Shown: positions 36,753 to 47,830 of the stretch, piece after piece
How the letters are laid out: each line of letters begins with the position of its first letter
How positions within the stretch are numbered: the stretch's first letter is position 1
NCBI GenBank assembly: GCA_029532625.1
Contig: JARFXM010000010.1
Coordinates: forward strand, 1,860,001 to 1,924,000
Direction: 5' to 3'
Origin: Lomentospora prolificans
Lineage: Eukaryota; Ascomycota; Sordariomycetes; Microascales; Microascaceae
Length of the DNA stretch: 64,000 bases
Program-made: the position numbers and the translations under genes
The notes under the pieces: generated by a model
Databases searched by the model: none
Seen by the model: only the letters and a program-made list of their open reading frames with translations
What the model was told of the DNA's origin: nothing

Positions 36753-39178
36753 TCTGTCTGTTGTGTCCTTTTCTCTTGCGAGTGGAAGATGAAGACCAGG
36801 TTTGCGTGTATATGGCCTCTAAAGGAACGATTGAATGCGAGGAACACGCAAGAAGAGAATGACAAGCGGTCTTATAAAGACTCTTCTTATCCTTAGGGGA
36901 GCAGGATGAGGAAAGGATTGGCGACGGGAAGGAAAACAGGAAATCCCAGGACACAGGACTTATCGTCAGTTATAAAGTCGGTTGAGCATCCCCAGGAACT
37001 GTGATACGGGTTGCCACTGGGGGCGTCGACTCGGCTGGACATCACGACAGGTCCCAAGGAAAGCAATATTAAAAAGAAATATTTATAGCATATAAAAATT
37101 TCGCCTTTCACTCATCCATTCAATGGCACCGATTGAATTGCCCGAAAGTCATCCGGTGATGTCTGGCTGGCCGGCTTGTCATCTATGTTAATATGGAATA
37201 GATGAGGTTGAAAGCACAATATCCTCTCGACAATGTATTATCCGGGGACGCCACTTTAACCGGACGGTCCTGCGATTTCATTTGCCCCTCTCCGACCACT
37301 GTTGTTCGAGTAGGTCGAGAAAGACCCGTGAACCAGAAAATTGGTACAAAGAGGAAAGCAACGGCCTCCGCTATCGAATGAGGGCCGACGGGAGATTGTG
37401 CCTATATCGCCGCTAATGTGAACATGGCCCAAAACGGGCATCGCCAGCCTCCCCGGGGTCAACGTGGGACTAGAGTGGATACGGGCCTGCAATGCGGAAC
37501 TCGAAACCTATTTTTGGCTGCACTTTAAAACTTTCTCCAGATGCAATGTATGAGGGACGAAGTAGGAAAGCGGTACACTAGATCGCTTCCAGGTTTCGAC
37601 GAACCGAACTCGAACGAACAATCCGGGCCGTTGGTGAGGGAGAATAGAGTCGAGAACAACCCGTGCTGGGGAATCAGCGACGGTCACAGATAGCATCACA
37701 GATAGCATGAATCAAGGACAGGAAACGGGCATACATATCCCAAGATGCCAAAAGCAGCCAAATTTGGCTGCCAAAGAGTGGCCCAGAGACGAGAGCAAGT
37801 GCGATCTAGCTCGACTTTGATAGCCAAGCCAACCGGCTCCCCAGGTCAGGGGATCAGGAACGGGTGGCGGCGACTTGGCCGGCGTACCCCGTGAATTGAT
37901 TAATCGGAGGGTGTGGTGCTTGAACATGTTGCCACGCTAGAGCATACCATCTCGCCATCTCTCGCGTGCACCTCATTTGAAGAAATTGTCCTCTTGCCCC
38001 TGGAACCATCGTCGATGCGGCCGGGTTACGACGTGAAGACGTTGCACGCCCACGATAGAGTCTTAGCGTAGCATGGAAGTGCTGTCCATCCACCACTAAG
38101 AATAGATCAATTTAAGCTTGTCTCCAGTTGACAGTCGATCCCAAACTTTACTCCGGCGGAGATCGCAGCCGAGAATTCGAGCTCAAAGATGCCCTCTTGA
38201 ATCCTGAAGCAGCCAACAGAATGACGCCGGCACTCATCGAAAGCCATTGAAGCCACAAAAAGCATTAAGGCCGCGATTACTTGTTAGGTAGCCTTGAAAT
38301 CGCACAAACCAAGCCAAGCTGGTACCGGGGGTCTAGAATTGGGGCTAAAGACACCGATGCTGTGTCAACTACAGACCACGGCAAGGTCAGGGCAGTCGGG
38401 TAAGCGGAATGAAGATGGCGGTCGCCGTCAGAATTAGACTTTGCGAATGCAAGACCAACAGAGCCGACTTGACCGCTTGGCACACCTTTCCATTTCCCCA
38501 GACTCGATACCGTCATCCAGGTAATACTATCCTCACCATCGTGGCCGTCGACACTTAACCTACCACAAATGGCGGGCTCTTCTCGGCAGTATTCCCGTAA
38601 AAGGGGATCAAGGCATATTCTGCTGTCGAGCTGAAAGGTGAAGACGGCAGAGAAAATTGATGGGAAGAGGAAAGGTGACGTGCAAGGTAGTTGGGATGCG
38701 GGCTACGCAATGTCTGTAGCATACTATGAAGGAAACGATTTGTAGGCCATTCTTCGTTCTCCGTACGGGACACGGTCCCCCGACAATCTAGCTGTAAAGT
38801 ACGAAGTAGCTACGAATGGTGAAGGAGGGTGAGATATGGGTTAGGCGATCAAGGGTGACACGGGATCTCGTGCGACGGGTAATATCGGTGGGGAAAGCCC
38901 AGCGAGTCGTTTCCTGTGTCCTAGAATAGCCGTGCAACTAGTCATTTTGATGCCTAAGGTAAGTAGATGGAATAAAAGGAAGCGCCTAAATTACGCAATC
39001 CGAAGGGATAAACAGGAAAAGTGATCATAGGTGTCGTTCGATCGTGGGAGGTCTCCGGCGAGACTCTGTTTTGATGCATCACCGTTATTATATGGACAGA
39101 TGGGAGCGACCGGTTGCAGCTGGCACAATGACGTTGCTTCAATCCATGTCATGACATTAGATGTTGCTTCAGCGTTCA
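36753..39178. other. Divergent intergenic region with faint minus-strand coding traces
   Basis: The right-hand end holds the upstream region of hir3 and the left-hand end the promoter of the secreted-protein gene. Between about 37.25 and 38.1 kb the minus strand gives short protein-like segments in changing frames with stops, for example AEAVAFLFVPIFWFTG, LPHQRPGLFVRVRFVETW and MVDGQHFHATLRLYRGRA. I cannot join them or name them. They may be a decayed gene or chance. Confidence 0.4.
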
Positions 39179-39211
39179 CATGTTCAATGTCATGTTCAAT
39201 GTCATGTTCAA
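39179..39211. repeat. Tandem repeat, 12-bp unit, about 3 copies
   Basis: The unit CATGTTCAATGT occurs twice in full and a third time in part, about 370 bases upstream of the hir3 start codon. It is non-coding. Confidence 0.85.
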
Positions 39212-39382
39212 ATTCTAATATGACAAGAGTCGATACTGGGCTACCTAATGCTACAATGTGAGGATAACGGTAGATTAACTATCAAGGGTGGTTGAAATCT
39301 CAGCAGCCATCGTCCTTTTCCTCTTAGACTATAGTTTGTCGGTCATAGAGCTAGGCGAGGTAGCGCAGAGCTGTGGCGAGCG

Positions 39383-39459
39383 TCACGTGACCATATTCTG
39401 TCGCGCCTGGGACCACCGTGGACCACTTTAATGCCAGACGCGATCTGGGACAGCACGTG
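39383..39459 (+). promoter_or_regulatory. Two CACGTG E-boxes in the hir3 promoter
   Basis: The perfect palindrome TCACGTGA lies at 39,383-39,390, and a second CACGTG lies at 39,454-39,459. They sit about 195 and 125 bases upstream of the hir3 ATG. In fungi such sites bind bHLH factors of the Cbf1/Tye7 type. Binding here is inferred from motif and position only. Confidence 0.4.
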
Positions 39460-39582
39460 AAGCAAGCACTTTAAAACAATCAAAGCTCTCACGATCCATC
39501 GCCTCGCTACGGAGGTATGAGCTTCTCATACTCAGGCGCCTGTAACTGGATAGCTGCCTGCTAAAATAAAGGCCAATTTATC

Positions 39583-42500
39583 ATGGTAAGCGCCACTTGC
39601 GAGAGTGCGCCACGGACGACCTGCGCTGACATTTGCGACAACTAGCCGGCCTTTCAGGCGATCAATGTTGAGGTCGAGGAGAATGTAGAGGATGAGCTCG
39701 ACACTCTCAAGGAGCTTCAGGTATTTATCAATTGCCAATTTCCGTCGCATATTTGCAGCTAATAGGCTTCCAATGAAGGTCGATGATGCCTTGAAGGTAT
39801 TCCAAACGGCCCTGAAGCTTCATGCCCATGGCCCGACCGGATTCGACGACGCCGAGAAAGCCTACGAGGACTTGTTCAAGTCTGAGATATTCAAATACCC
39901 AGAAGCCGCCACTGAGTTTGACCGTGTTGAACGCCGACCCGAGCAACTGTCCCCCACTGTGGCCGCAGCCCCAGTCGCTGTCCCCGAATTGACAGTATCC
40001 ACCGCTGATGCTGATGGGACTGGAACCAGTCTGCCTCAGACGCTTTACCTAGCGCATAAGAATCGCGGACAGCTCGTCATCGATAGACTACGCCACGAAG
40101 CGCGAAAAAGTAAGGGCCAGGTGGAGGATTTCTTTCTTCGTGAAGACGTTAGAGATCGCGCGCGTCTCGCCCTTGCCGACTTTTACTCTGCCCTCGATCG
40201 AGATCCTTCCGATGCCGAGCTTTGGCGACGAACCGCACGCGTAGCCGCTTTCCTAAAGAGCTCTAGAACAAGTCGCTACTGCCTAGAAGCGGCTGTCGAG
40301 CTTGACGATGACCCTACGGTCCTTGAAGTCCAGCCTCCGTCTTTAGTGGAGGCGTTGGCCGGCCAGCAATTAAAGAACCAACTCGAGCTCTTATCCGATG
40401 ATATCGCGCTCTCCCATCCCGTTGTAGAGCCATGGCTAGAGCGCGAAGTACCCGAATTTGTCAAACGCTGGTTAGACCCACTACCTTTCCTACCAAACCC
40501 TACCAGCAGTCTCAAGGGAGCTCGCTTTGACCGTGATCGACTCAAGCGGGACAAGGTTATTCTTCAAGTTTCACGCCCGTCGTGGAAGGACGTGGGAGCG
40601 GCGTTGATAGCTTATGCTACCAAGGAAGGTATAACGGGTGACGCCATCGCGCTCGAGGTTCCTGATTTGCCGGAAGAGGAGGATGTCGAGATGGTGGCTA
40701 CTCCGGTCGCTCGAGATGACGATCAAAATATGGAAAGTGTAGGTGACTCTCCTTCAGCACAGCTGCAGGCTGAAGTGGCTACCCCAGAAGAAATTACTCC
40801 CAAATCCCCCATCACCAATGGTCAACCGCTAGTTGAAGAGGTCACCGAGGCGAGGGAAACAAGAAGCAGCGGTCGAAGCATGTCACGGACTCGGAAGCGT
40901 TCTCAATCCGCTGCCGGCGTCGGGGAGAACGGAGGCGAGGATGACAATGGCGCGGAGAAGCGAAGCAAGAGGACGCGTAGGAGAGACACTGCGGCCGAAG
41001 AGGTCGTTGACCCCAACGCGCTCTACGCGTCAAGAATTGCTGGGTACCAGGCTGTCGACAAGCATCTTTTCCAACTAACCAAGGACATCCTTGAGAATCT
41101 TGGGGTTACTGACCAGTCAACCATCGATGCGGTTGGCCAGGTGCTCGATTCCTGTGATTCTGAGGATAGATTGTCGAAACTGACTAGCCTGGCTGCGACC
41201 GATCTCCGAGTCTCTCTCACATCCTTTAAAGAAGCCAATGCGAAGATACTATCGGGCAAGAAAGACCAGCCTTCTCTAAGCCTGTCATCATTCTTAGAGC
41301 ACGCTAAGGGCGCATCTCAGAAGACCTCTCCAACGCCCGTATTTGACGAGTCCCGCGGTTTGACAGCTTTCGTCCACAAGGTGAATAGTGGCTGGATGAC
41401 CATTCACGATGTCGCATTTGAATGGATCAAGTGCATGGCTGAGAGCTATCTCGTATCGGAGTGGTCCGAGGAGATGAAGGTAGCCGTCGTGCAGATCATT
41501 AGCAGGCTTGACGCCGACATTTATATGCGCGTATTGGATGAGATTTCTCACGTGGAGCAATCGGACCATGCCACTAGCCCGAAACTAGAATCTCTGGATG
41601 AGTTGATTGAGATGCTATTCGAACTACATCTCGATATCTACGAGCGGATAACTAACCCGAACAGTATCGTTGAGTATAGCGTCCGTCTAGAAACTAGAGG
41701 CCGTCTTGAGCGATGGCAGGCTCTGGCATCATCGGTAATCCGTTTGAGTCCAAGACTGACTACTGACTCTATCTGCCTCCGTTTCATATGGGCATCTATC
41801 TTCTCCACCGCAGTTCTGGAAGCAAACGTACGCAGAGACCACATCCTTCAATGCTACACGAGCTTCCGCGACCTGATGGTCTCCAACGAGTGCCCAGAGA
41901 TCCATCTTCCGAACAACGCCGTCATTCCCTACATTTCCCCAACCGCCGCCGAACGCGAAATTTCTAAACTCACAACTATGGACTTCTTCTTGAGTCTTTT
42001 CCAAAACGAGATGGATGACCCAGTCTTGGTGATTGAAAGCCTAGAGCCTGTCCTGAACCCGTCGTCCGTCTTTGTCCAGGTGGACGAGCCGACAACGCCC
42101 AACGAAGACGACTCGATGAATGGTGACAGCCCGACATTGGTACCGATAAAAGAATGTGCTAGTCCCGGCCTACTTGACTTGTGGAAGTTTCTCCAAAGCA
42201 GTAACACTGAATTGCGACTCTTCCTCTGGTCTAGGCTTAGTGAAGCGTACGGAGCGATCAAGTATACCACAAAGCAATTCTCTTGCCGGCTACGAAGTAT
42301 TGAAATGATAGTTGAGGACCTAGCAGGTGAGAACTATCTGAAAGCTCCGGATGACTCCCGTCCAGTCTTGCTCATGAAGCTCCTCAAATCCCTCGACGAG
42401 TTGCTCATTCTGGCCCTCACTTTGGCTCTCAATGAGACGACCGCTTTTGAAATTATTGATGAGGATCATTTGCGATCTGCTGCGTCGACTTTGGCTAGGG

Positions 42501-45500
42501 TAAACGCCCTTCTTCACACGGCAGCCATTTGCGAAGATGAGATGCGAATCGCTTCCACTCTTCCCTCACCGACAAGCACGTCCGCTCTGCAGCTTTATCT
42601 GAATAAGCTGCGCGAGATGCAAGTGCGAACCTGGTGTTTGCAATATACGGTTCTCAGGGCCGGTATCAAACTTCGTCCTGACATATTTACCAACCCGGAC
42701 AGTGACCGTGCCGAGTTCCTTGCGGCGGTGCACCAAGTCCTTGGCATCCGCAAGTTCTGCAAGACGTCAAACAAGATCTTCCTCAAGATGATGAGGGTCG
42801 AGTTGCTCAAAATCGAAACCATTGACAACTGGGAAGACTACCTAGGGCAGGTTCTATTTGATCTCCATGGCCTCAAGCTCGGCGTCGGAATGTGGGAAGT
42901 TGAGGACCACCAATGTCCGCCCGAGAAACTGGAAAAGAGGAACACGGTGCAGCTAGTTGAGAGAATTACAATCCTGGCTAGCCGCATGCCGATCAAGGAG
43001 CTCCTGAAGTCCGATCTGAAAGTGACGATTGAGCGAATGCAGCAAACTATGGGCCAGACGAAATCCACGCCGCAGATGATCCACAACTTGAGAAACTTTA
43101 CGGAATTTCTCAAGAAACCGATCCATCCGCTACGGCTGTACGAGGCGACCAAGGGCAATGTGGCTCTGGATGCGGTCGGTGTCAATACCCAGGAGAGCAC
43201 ACTCGCTAAATACGGGTGGTTCTTCCTTCTCGGTATGATCGCCTTGACCAAGTTCAAGGCCGTCGATCTTAACAGACGACAGACACCCGGTGCGACGGAC
43301 GACCTTCGTATCGGGGCAACGTTCATGCGGTTACAACTTCAATTCACGCCTGGCAAGTGGGATGCCTGGTTCCGACTCGCGGAGTGCTTCGACCACGAAC
43401 TAGACGAGGCAGTCCTCTGGACGGCTGACAAGATGAATAAAGATCGTGGTGAACTTATCAAACTTCAGCGGAGCGCCATCCACTGCTACACACTAGCCCT
43501 GTCGAATTCTCGTAATATTGACCCCGAAGGTGAAGAGGCGGATGCACTGTACGAGCTTCATCATGGTTTCGGCATGAGGATGTATGCATCGAGCCGGGAG
43601 CCTTTCGCTATGGAGGCGTTCCACCACAGCGACCAAGTTCGTTTCTTCATCGCCAACAACTCGGGTACGTACCAGCGGTCGGTGCATAATGAGATGGGTG
43701 AATACCAGGTGTGGAAGTTTGCCGCATTTTTGTTTCGAAGGGCGATGGCAATGCGCCCGAAGGACTGGAAGAATCCGTACATGTACTCGAAGTGCCTCTG
43801 GAAGATGTACGAAAAGGGAGACAAAGAGAAAGACTTGCCCGTGGTGAGCCTTAAGCGGTTGATCCATGCGCTAAAAGAGGCGGTTCGAATAGCAGCAGCG
43901 ATTCCCAAGTCCAGGAACAGCGAGCCGATCCTTGAGCCGCACTACAAGATGCTCTCTATTATGCACAAGCTCGTTCTCAAAGGGGAAATCTCCGGTAGTG
44001 AGGCAGCGGAGATCCTCTCGGAACAGCCATTCGGCATCCACCACGCAGAGGACATGAATATGGACGACAATGACAACTGGGAGGAATACGTGATTAAGAG
44101 TTTACGTCACCTCCGCGACAAGGACAAATCCAACTGGCAGCACAGGCTCATTATGCGCCACGCCCGCATCCTCTTCGACGACGGTGAAGACGAAAGCGCG
44201 AACCCTGAATACGTGCAAGTCCAAGCTAAGGCTGCCTTTAACGTGTTGAGGGAGTCGATGTTCACAAAGACTATGGTGATGAACGTGTGGAAGTGCGACG
44301 CAGAGCGTGCAGGTCGACACCACGTTTACACGGAACAGTATGTTCGATTCATGGTCAAGTTGCTTCTTGTCCTCGAGGACGGCGTCAATCTCGAGGCTCT
44401 CTTAAGAAGAATCCGTAAGAAGGGAGCGGACTTTTACCACTTTAACGACTTGTGGGCGAGCTGCTGCATGGCATATATCAAATTGCTACGGAGAACCTAC
44501 AATGTGGCGCCAACGCTTGAAGATGCCTTCAAGTCGGTCGCACTAGACGAGTTTGAAGGGAACACGGAGCACATTCTTGAATGGGCTACCAGTGAATCGG
44601 AGGCGCCGGTATTGAGTTGCCTCAAAGACACGATTGAGCTGAAAAAGCTGAACGCGAATTTGATGAAGGCAACTGCAATTGACGATCTCATTAGTGACTG
44701 CTACACAGTGATTTATCTCGAAGCACGACCTAACATGGGAGCCCTGGCCTCCGAAACTGCAGAGGCTTCTCGAGCGCACAGTCCAGAGGCGACGGCTACG
44801 GATGAGGAGGTGAAGGAGAATGGTGTTAAAGGGCAACCATCTAGCCAAGGAGACGATGCTGAGGAGAAGGAGACCTCGCTTCGTAGCGTTCTCGGTGCGC
44901 CTGCTGGGGCTGAAGTGAATGACGAGGAGACCACGATGGCTGTCGACGAAGAACCTGGTGAAGGTGAAGAGAAGGCTGCGGACACACCTGCGGCAACGGC
45001 GCCAGCTACCGAGACGACCTCCAAGCCTCGCAAGTCTGGTATTCGTAGACCGGATATCCTTCGGAAAGCAGAACAGGTCGTGCTCAGACTCCTTGAACCG
45101 AGTAAGGCGGAATCGATTGGCCATTCCGGACTGGCCAAGTCGCGCGCCGTTTCCGTTGCTAGCATGAAAATTAACGAGACAACGGCCACGAATGGAGAGG
45201 GGGATGTGGAAGCCGGTAGCGACGTTGAGATGGAAGACGGCGAGCCAGCAGGCAAGGAGGATGAGGGCGCCGAGGAGGCCGAAGAAGGAGGAGAAACAGA
45301 AGCCGTGGGTGATGATCCCGGTGGTGAAGACGCGGACGATGAGGGCGGTCAAGAAACGGAGTTACTCTCCTCGCCTCTGGGTAGCATACACGACTCGGCT
45401 GATGAAAGCGACCTGACGGACGTGCCGCCAGATTCCGAAGATGAGGGCTTGCAGGATCAACAGGATAACGATGATGAAGAGGAGCAAGAGGAAGAAGAGG

Positions 45501-45775
45501 AGGAGGAAGCACAGGAGGAGGAGCAGGAGGAGGAACAGGAAGAGGAGAAGGAGGAGGCGGAACAGGAGGAGGAGGAGGAGAAGGAGGAGGAGGAGCAGGA
45601 GGAGGAGAAGGAGGAGGAGGAAGAAAACGAGGAAGAGAAGGTGGAAGAAAAACCTTCAAAGTCGAGGAGATCGAGGAAGGCTGCTCCGGCGCTACTATTT
45701 CCTAATCTACGGAGGAGCTCCGAGGCTAAGACGGTTCAGAACCAGAAGGCCGAGGAAGACGACACGGCAGCTTGA
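39583..45775 (+). CDS. hir3: Histone transcription regulator 3 (HIR complex subunit, CABIN1-like)
   Basis: Proposed exons: 39,583-39,585 (ATG only), 39,646-39,720, and 39,779-45,775, giving 2,024 residues. Introns are 60 and 58 nt. The joined N-terminus PAFQAINVEVEE...DTLKELQ-VDDALKVFQ matches what I recall of fungal Hir3 proteins. The second intron must use an AAG acceptor, because the CAG and TAG just upstream lead to stops. The body is an uninterrupted helical, TPR-like frame of the length usual for Hir3, with a basic disordered insert (about residues 390-450). The C-terminus has a very acidic Glu-rich stretch and then a basic segment. Hir3 is the scaffold of the HIR histone H3-H4 chaperone complex, which represses histone genes and deposits nucleosomes outside replication; it acts in the nucleus. 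If the two small exons were wrong, translation could begin at the in-frame ATG at 39,773. Confidence 0.9.
45468..45660 (+). repeat. Purine-only (GAG/GAA)n coding tract in hir3
   Basis: About 190 bases are nearly all purine on the + strand, coding a Glu run with a few Gln, Ala and Lys. The long homopurine strand could adopt triplex structure and is prone to length change. The opposite strand gives spurious long open frames here. Confidence 0.85.
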
Positions 45776-46475
45776 AAGCCCTGTACAAATATCAGAGGGA
45801 CCGAATAATATTGTGTAAAGATAGAGAACTAGAAGCACGGTTTCTACAGGCTAGGGAGTTTTCCACGGGCGTCATTAGCAATGGAGTTGGTGGGCTCTCT
45901 CTCGGATTCAATCAATTGAATGAATTTTTGGTCAAGTTGCCAGTTCGAATAGCCAGTTGCAGCCAGTACATGAATCCTAAAATCCTTAAACATCACTTCA
46001 AATGTCCAGCCCAACCCAATACCCAATCGGGTAGGGACAGAGCTGATAAGTTCATATTCAAAGATTGGTGGTGCTGCGTGAGCGGGTGAAAGGCCTCATA
46101 CTCGTGCCCCGCACCCCCTCCCCCGTATTATACAAAGTTGGACACTGTTGGCCAGCCAGGCTGGCGTTGGTGATACCGACCAGGTGGGTAGGTCTTGCCC
46201 ACACTGGAACACCTACATTGGCACCTTCCGGTCCAAGCTGAGAGTCCCCACCGACGCTGCCCCGCTATTTTGTCAGCTGCAGTTCGGCATCAATCAGCGG
46301 TGCATCAGCCTTACGCTTGCTGCCTGTCTTCTTTCTACTTGTCTGAATCATCTCGCTTCGCCTCTATCTATATGTCCTATCCCTGTTTTTCCGACCCTCA
46401 CCTTTGATTTATTCCCTTCTTCTTCCCCCTCCCCGGTCTTACAGAGCCTTCGCCAAATTTCGCACTCGATACACG
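45776..46475. other. Spacer between hir3 and the E2 gene
   Basis: Holds the hir3 3' UTR and, in its right half, a CT-rich promoter and leader for the E2 gene (about 46,310-46,475). No further gene was seen. Confidence 0.6.
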
Positions 46476-47020
46476 ATGTCAGCCAAACGCATCCAAAAGG
46501 TAAGACGCCGCCATGAGCCTACCCCACGATATGGCAAGTGACTGACCCCCCATCGCTTTGCCTCGAACAGGAGCTCAACGAGTGTATGGCCTCGCCCCCC
46601 GATGGCATGTTCATCTCCCTAGGTCCGAATTCTTCCATTCATCACTGGCGCGTAACTATTACGGGCCCCGCTGGAACCGCCTATGCCGGCGGCACCTTTG
46701 GTCTACTTCTCGACCTCCCCACGGACTACCCCTTCAAGCCCCCCGTGGCCAAGTTTGTCACGCGCATCTACCATCCCAACATCACAAACGACAGCTTAGG
46801 GAACATTTGCCTAGCCATACTAAAGCCCGACTCCTGGAAGCCCTCGACACGGTTGTCGGCTGTTCTCGAAGCCGTGAGGAATCTCCTAGTAGAGCCCCAG
46901 CCCGATGATCCTTTGGAGTCGAGGATTGCCGACGAATACAGGAATGACAAAGCCGAATTTGAGAAGAATGCCAAAGCATACGTGGATAGGTATGCCAAGA
47001 ACAAGGAACCCACCTTTTAG
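46476..47020 (+). CDS. Ubiquitin-conjugating enzyme E2
   Basis: Two exons, 46,476-46,499 and 46,571-47,020, with a 71-nt intron (GTAAGA...TGACTGAC...AACAG). They give 157 residues beginning MSAKRIQKELNEC, a typical class I E2 N-terminal helix. The UBC fold is complete: PxxYPFKPP (57-66), HPN (76-78) and catalytic Cys88 in GNICLAIL, followed by the usual EPQPDDPL segment and C-terminal helices. It takes ubiquitin from E1 and passes it to substrates with an E3, in cytosol or nucleus. It is closest in outline to the Ubc4/UBE2D-type core, but I cannot fix the orthologue. The chosen start is supported because the first exon supplies the missing first helix. The same frame stays open for 269 codons after the TAG stop (see next feature). 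It is convergent with the TBC gene downstream. Confidence 0.92.
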
Positions 47021-47830
47021 GGAGAAGTCGGGAACAAGGAGGAGGAAGGGGCTCGTCCAGAAGGGAAGAAGGTGATATCGAGAGACAATTTCAGGACCCC
47101 GCCGCGTTTGCCTGGAGTCAGTGGAGGCCATAAGGACCGGAACCTAATAATAGCCCGTTACCATCAGGACGCTGATACTCCGTCGCCGTCTGTCGAAAGA
47201 GAAGATCCGCACGTGACGGCGGCGGTCCGCCGCGTTAGAGAAAATGGATTGTTTGGCAGAAATACCCTGGGAGGGAATCCGCAAGATAGGGTGCATTCGC
47301 AACCGGGATTACCCGCAACTGCGTCGGCCATAATGCATACGACTATGAATACAACTTCTTTACCTGCGAGCATCGCTCCAAGAAATGTCCATCTTGGTCT
47401 CCAAGGGGCCCCTTTGTACGGGCACTCACCTGGCATGATCTGCTTGCCACAGGCTGGCCAGACCTCGCACCTTTACGGCGTACTACCAGAGCTTCGGCCA
47501 GGCCGGCCAGGGTTGAATCGCCCTGCATATTCTTTCTTTCATCAACCCGTCCCAACGTACGGCCCTGCGCCCCAATACGTACACACCATGCCCTTCCCTT
47601 ATGGTTATTCAGCACTTCCACCACCTCCGGTAGTGGTTCAGCCGTCAACAGGGCTGTCTCTGGCCAACAACTTGCCCACACAACGAGCGCTATTCCCTCT
47701 CAATTCAACCCATAGTCCCACTCCAGAGCAAGTAAGTCAACAGGCTCAAGCGGCTGCGTCAAGGACACCTAGAACCAGGCTCATCACGCCTCCTCATATT
47801 TCCCCCGAGAGGGGGGCTTCCCAGCGCTAG
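47021..47830 (+). other. 269-codon open frame directly after the E2 stop, same frame
   Basis: After the E2 stop (TAG, 47,018-47,020) the same frame runs for 269 codons to another TAG. There is no in-frame ATG until about 47,332. The translation is Pro/Gln/Ser-rich and disordered-looking but not random in feel, ending with a charged, Thr-Pro-rich tail (TRLITPPHISPERGASQR). It could be a C-terminal extension reached by stop readthrough or by an exitron, an ancestral tail cut off by a recent nonsense change, or an open 3' UTR. A possible 147-nt in-frame exitron (46,874-47,020, GTGAGG...CTTTTAG) would remove E2 residues 110-157 together with the stop. Nothing in the tail matches a known domain. 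Confidence 0.4.

Noticed and set aside
36081..36896. 271-codon + strand frame opposite the repeat region
   Set aside because: Its translation (RLRILGLGLRILW-type repeats) is the antisense of the PEPEY repeat, and its extent is explained by the repeat having no stops.
44543..45659. Long open frames on the minus strand opposite the 3' half of hir3
   Set aside because: They are shadows of the Glu-rich and codon-biased sense frame. Translations are Leu/Ser/Pro-rich low complexity and the sense frame is far better supported.
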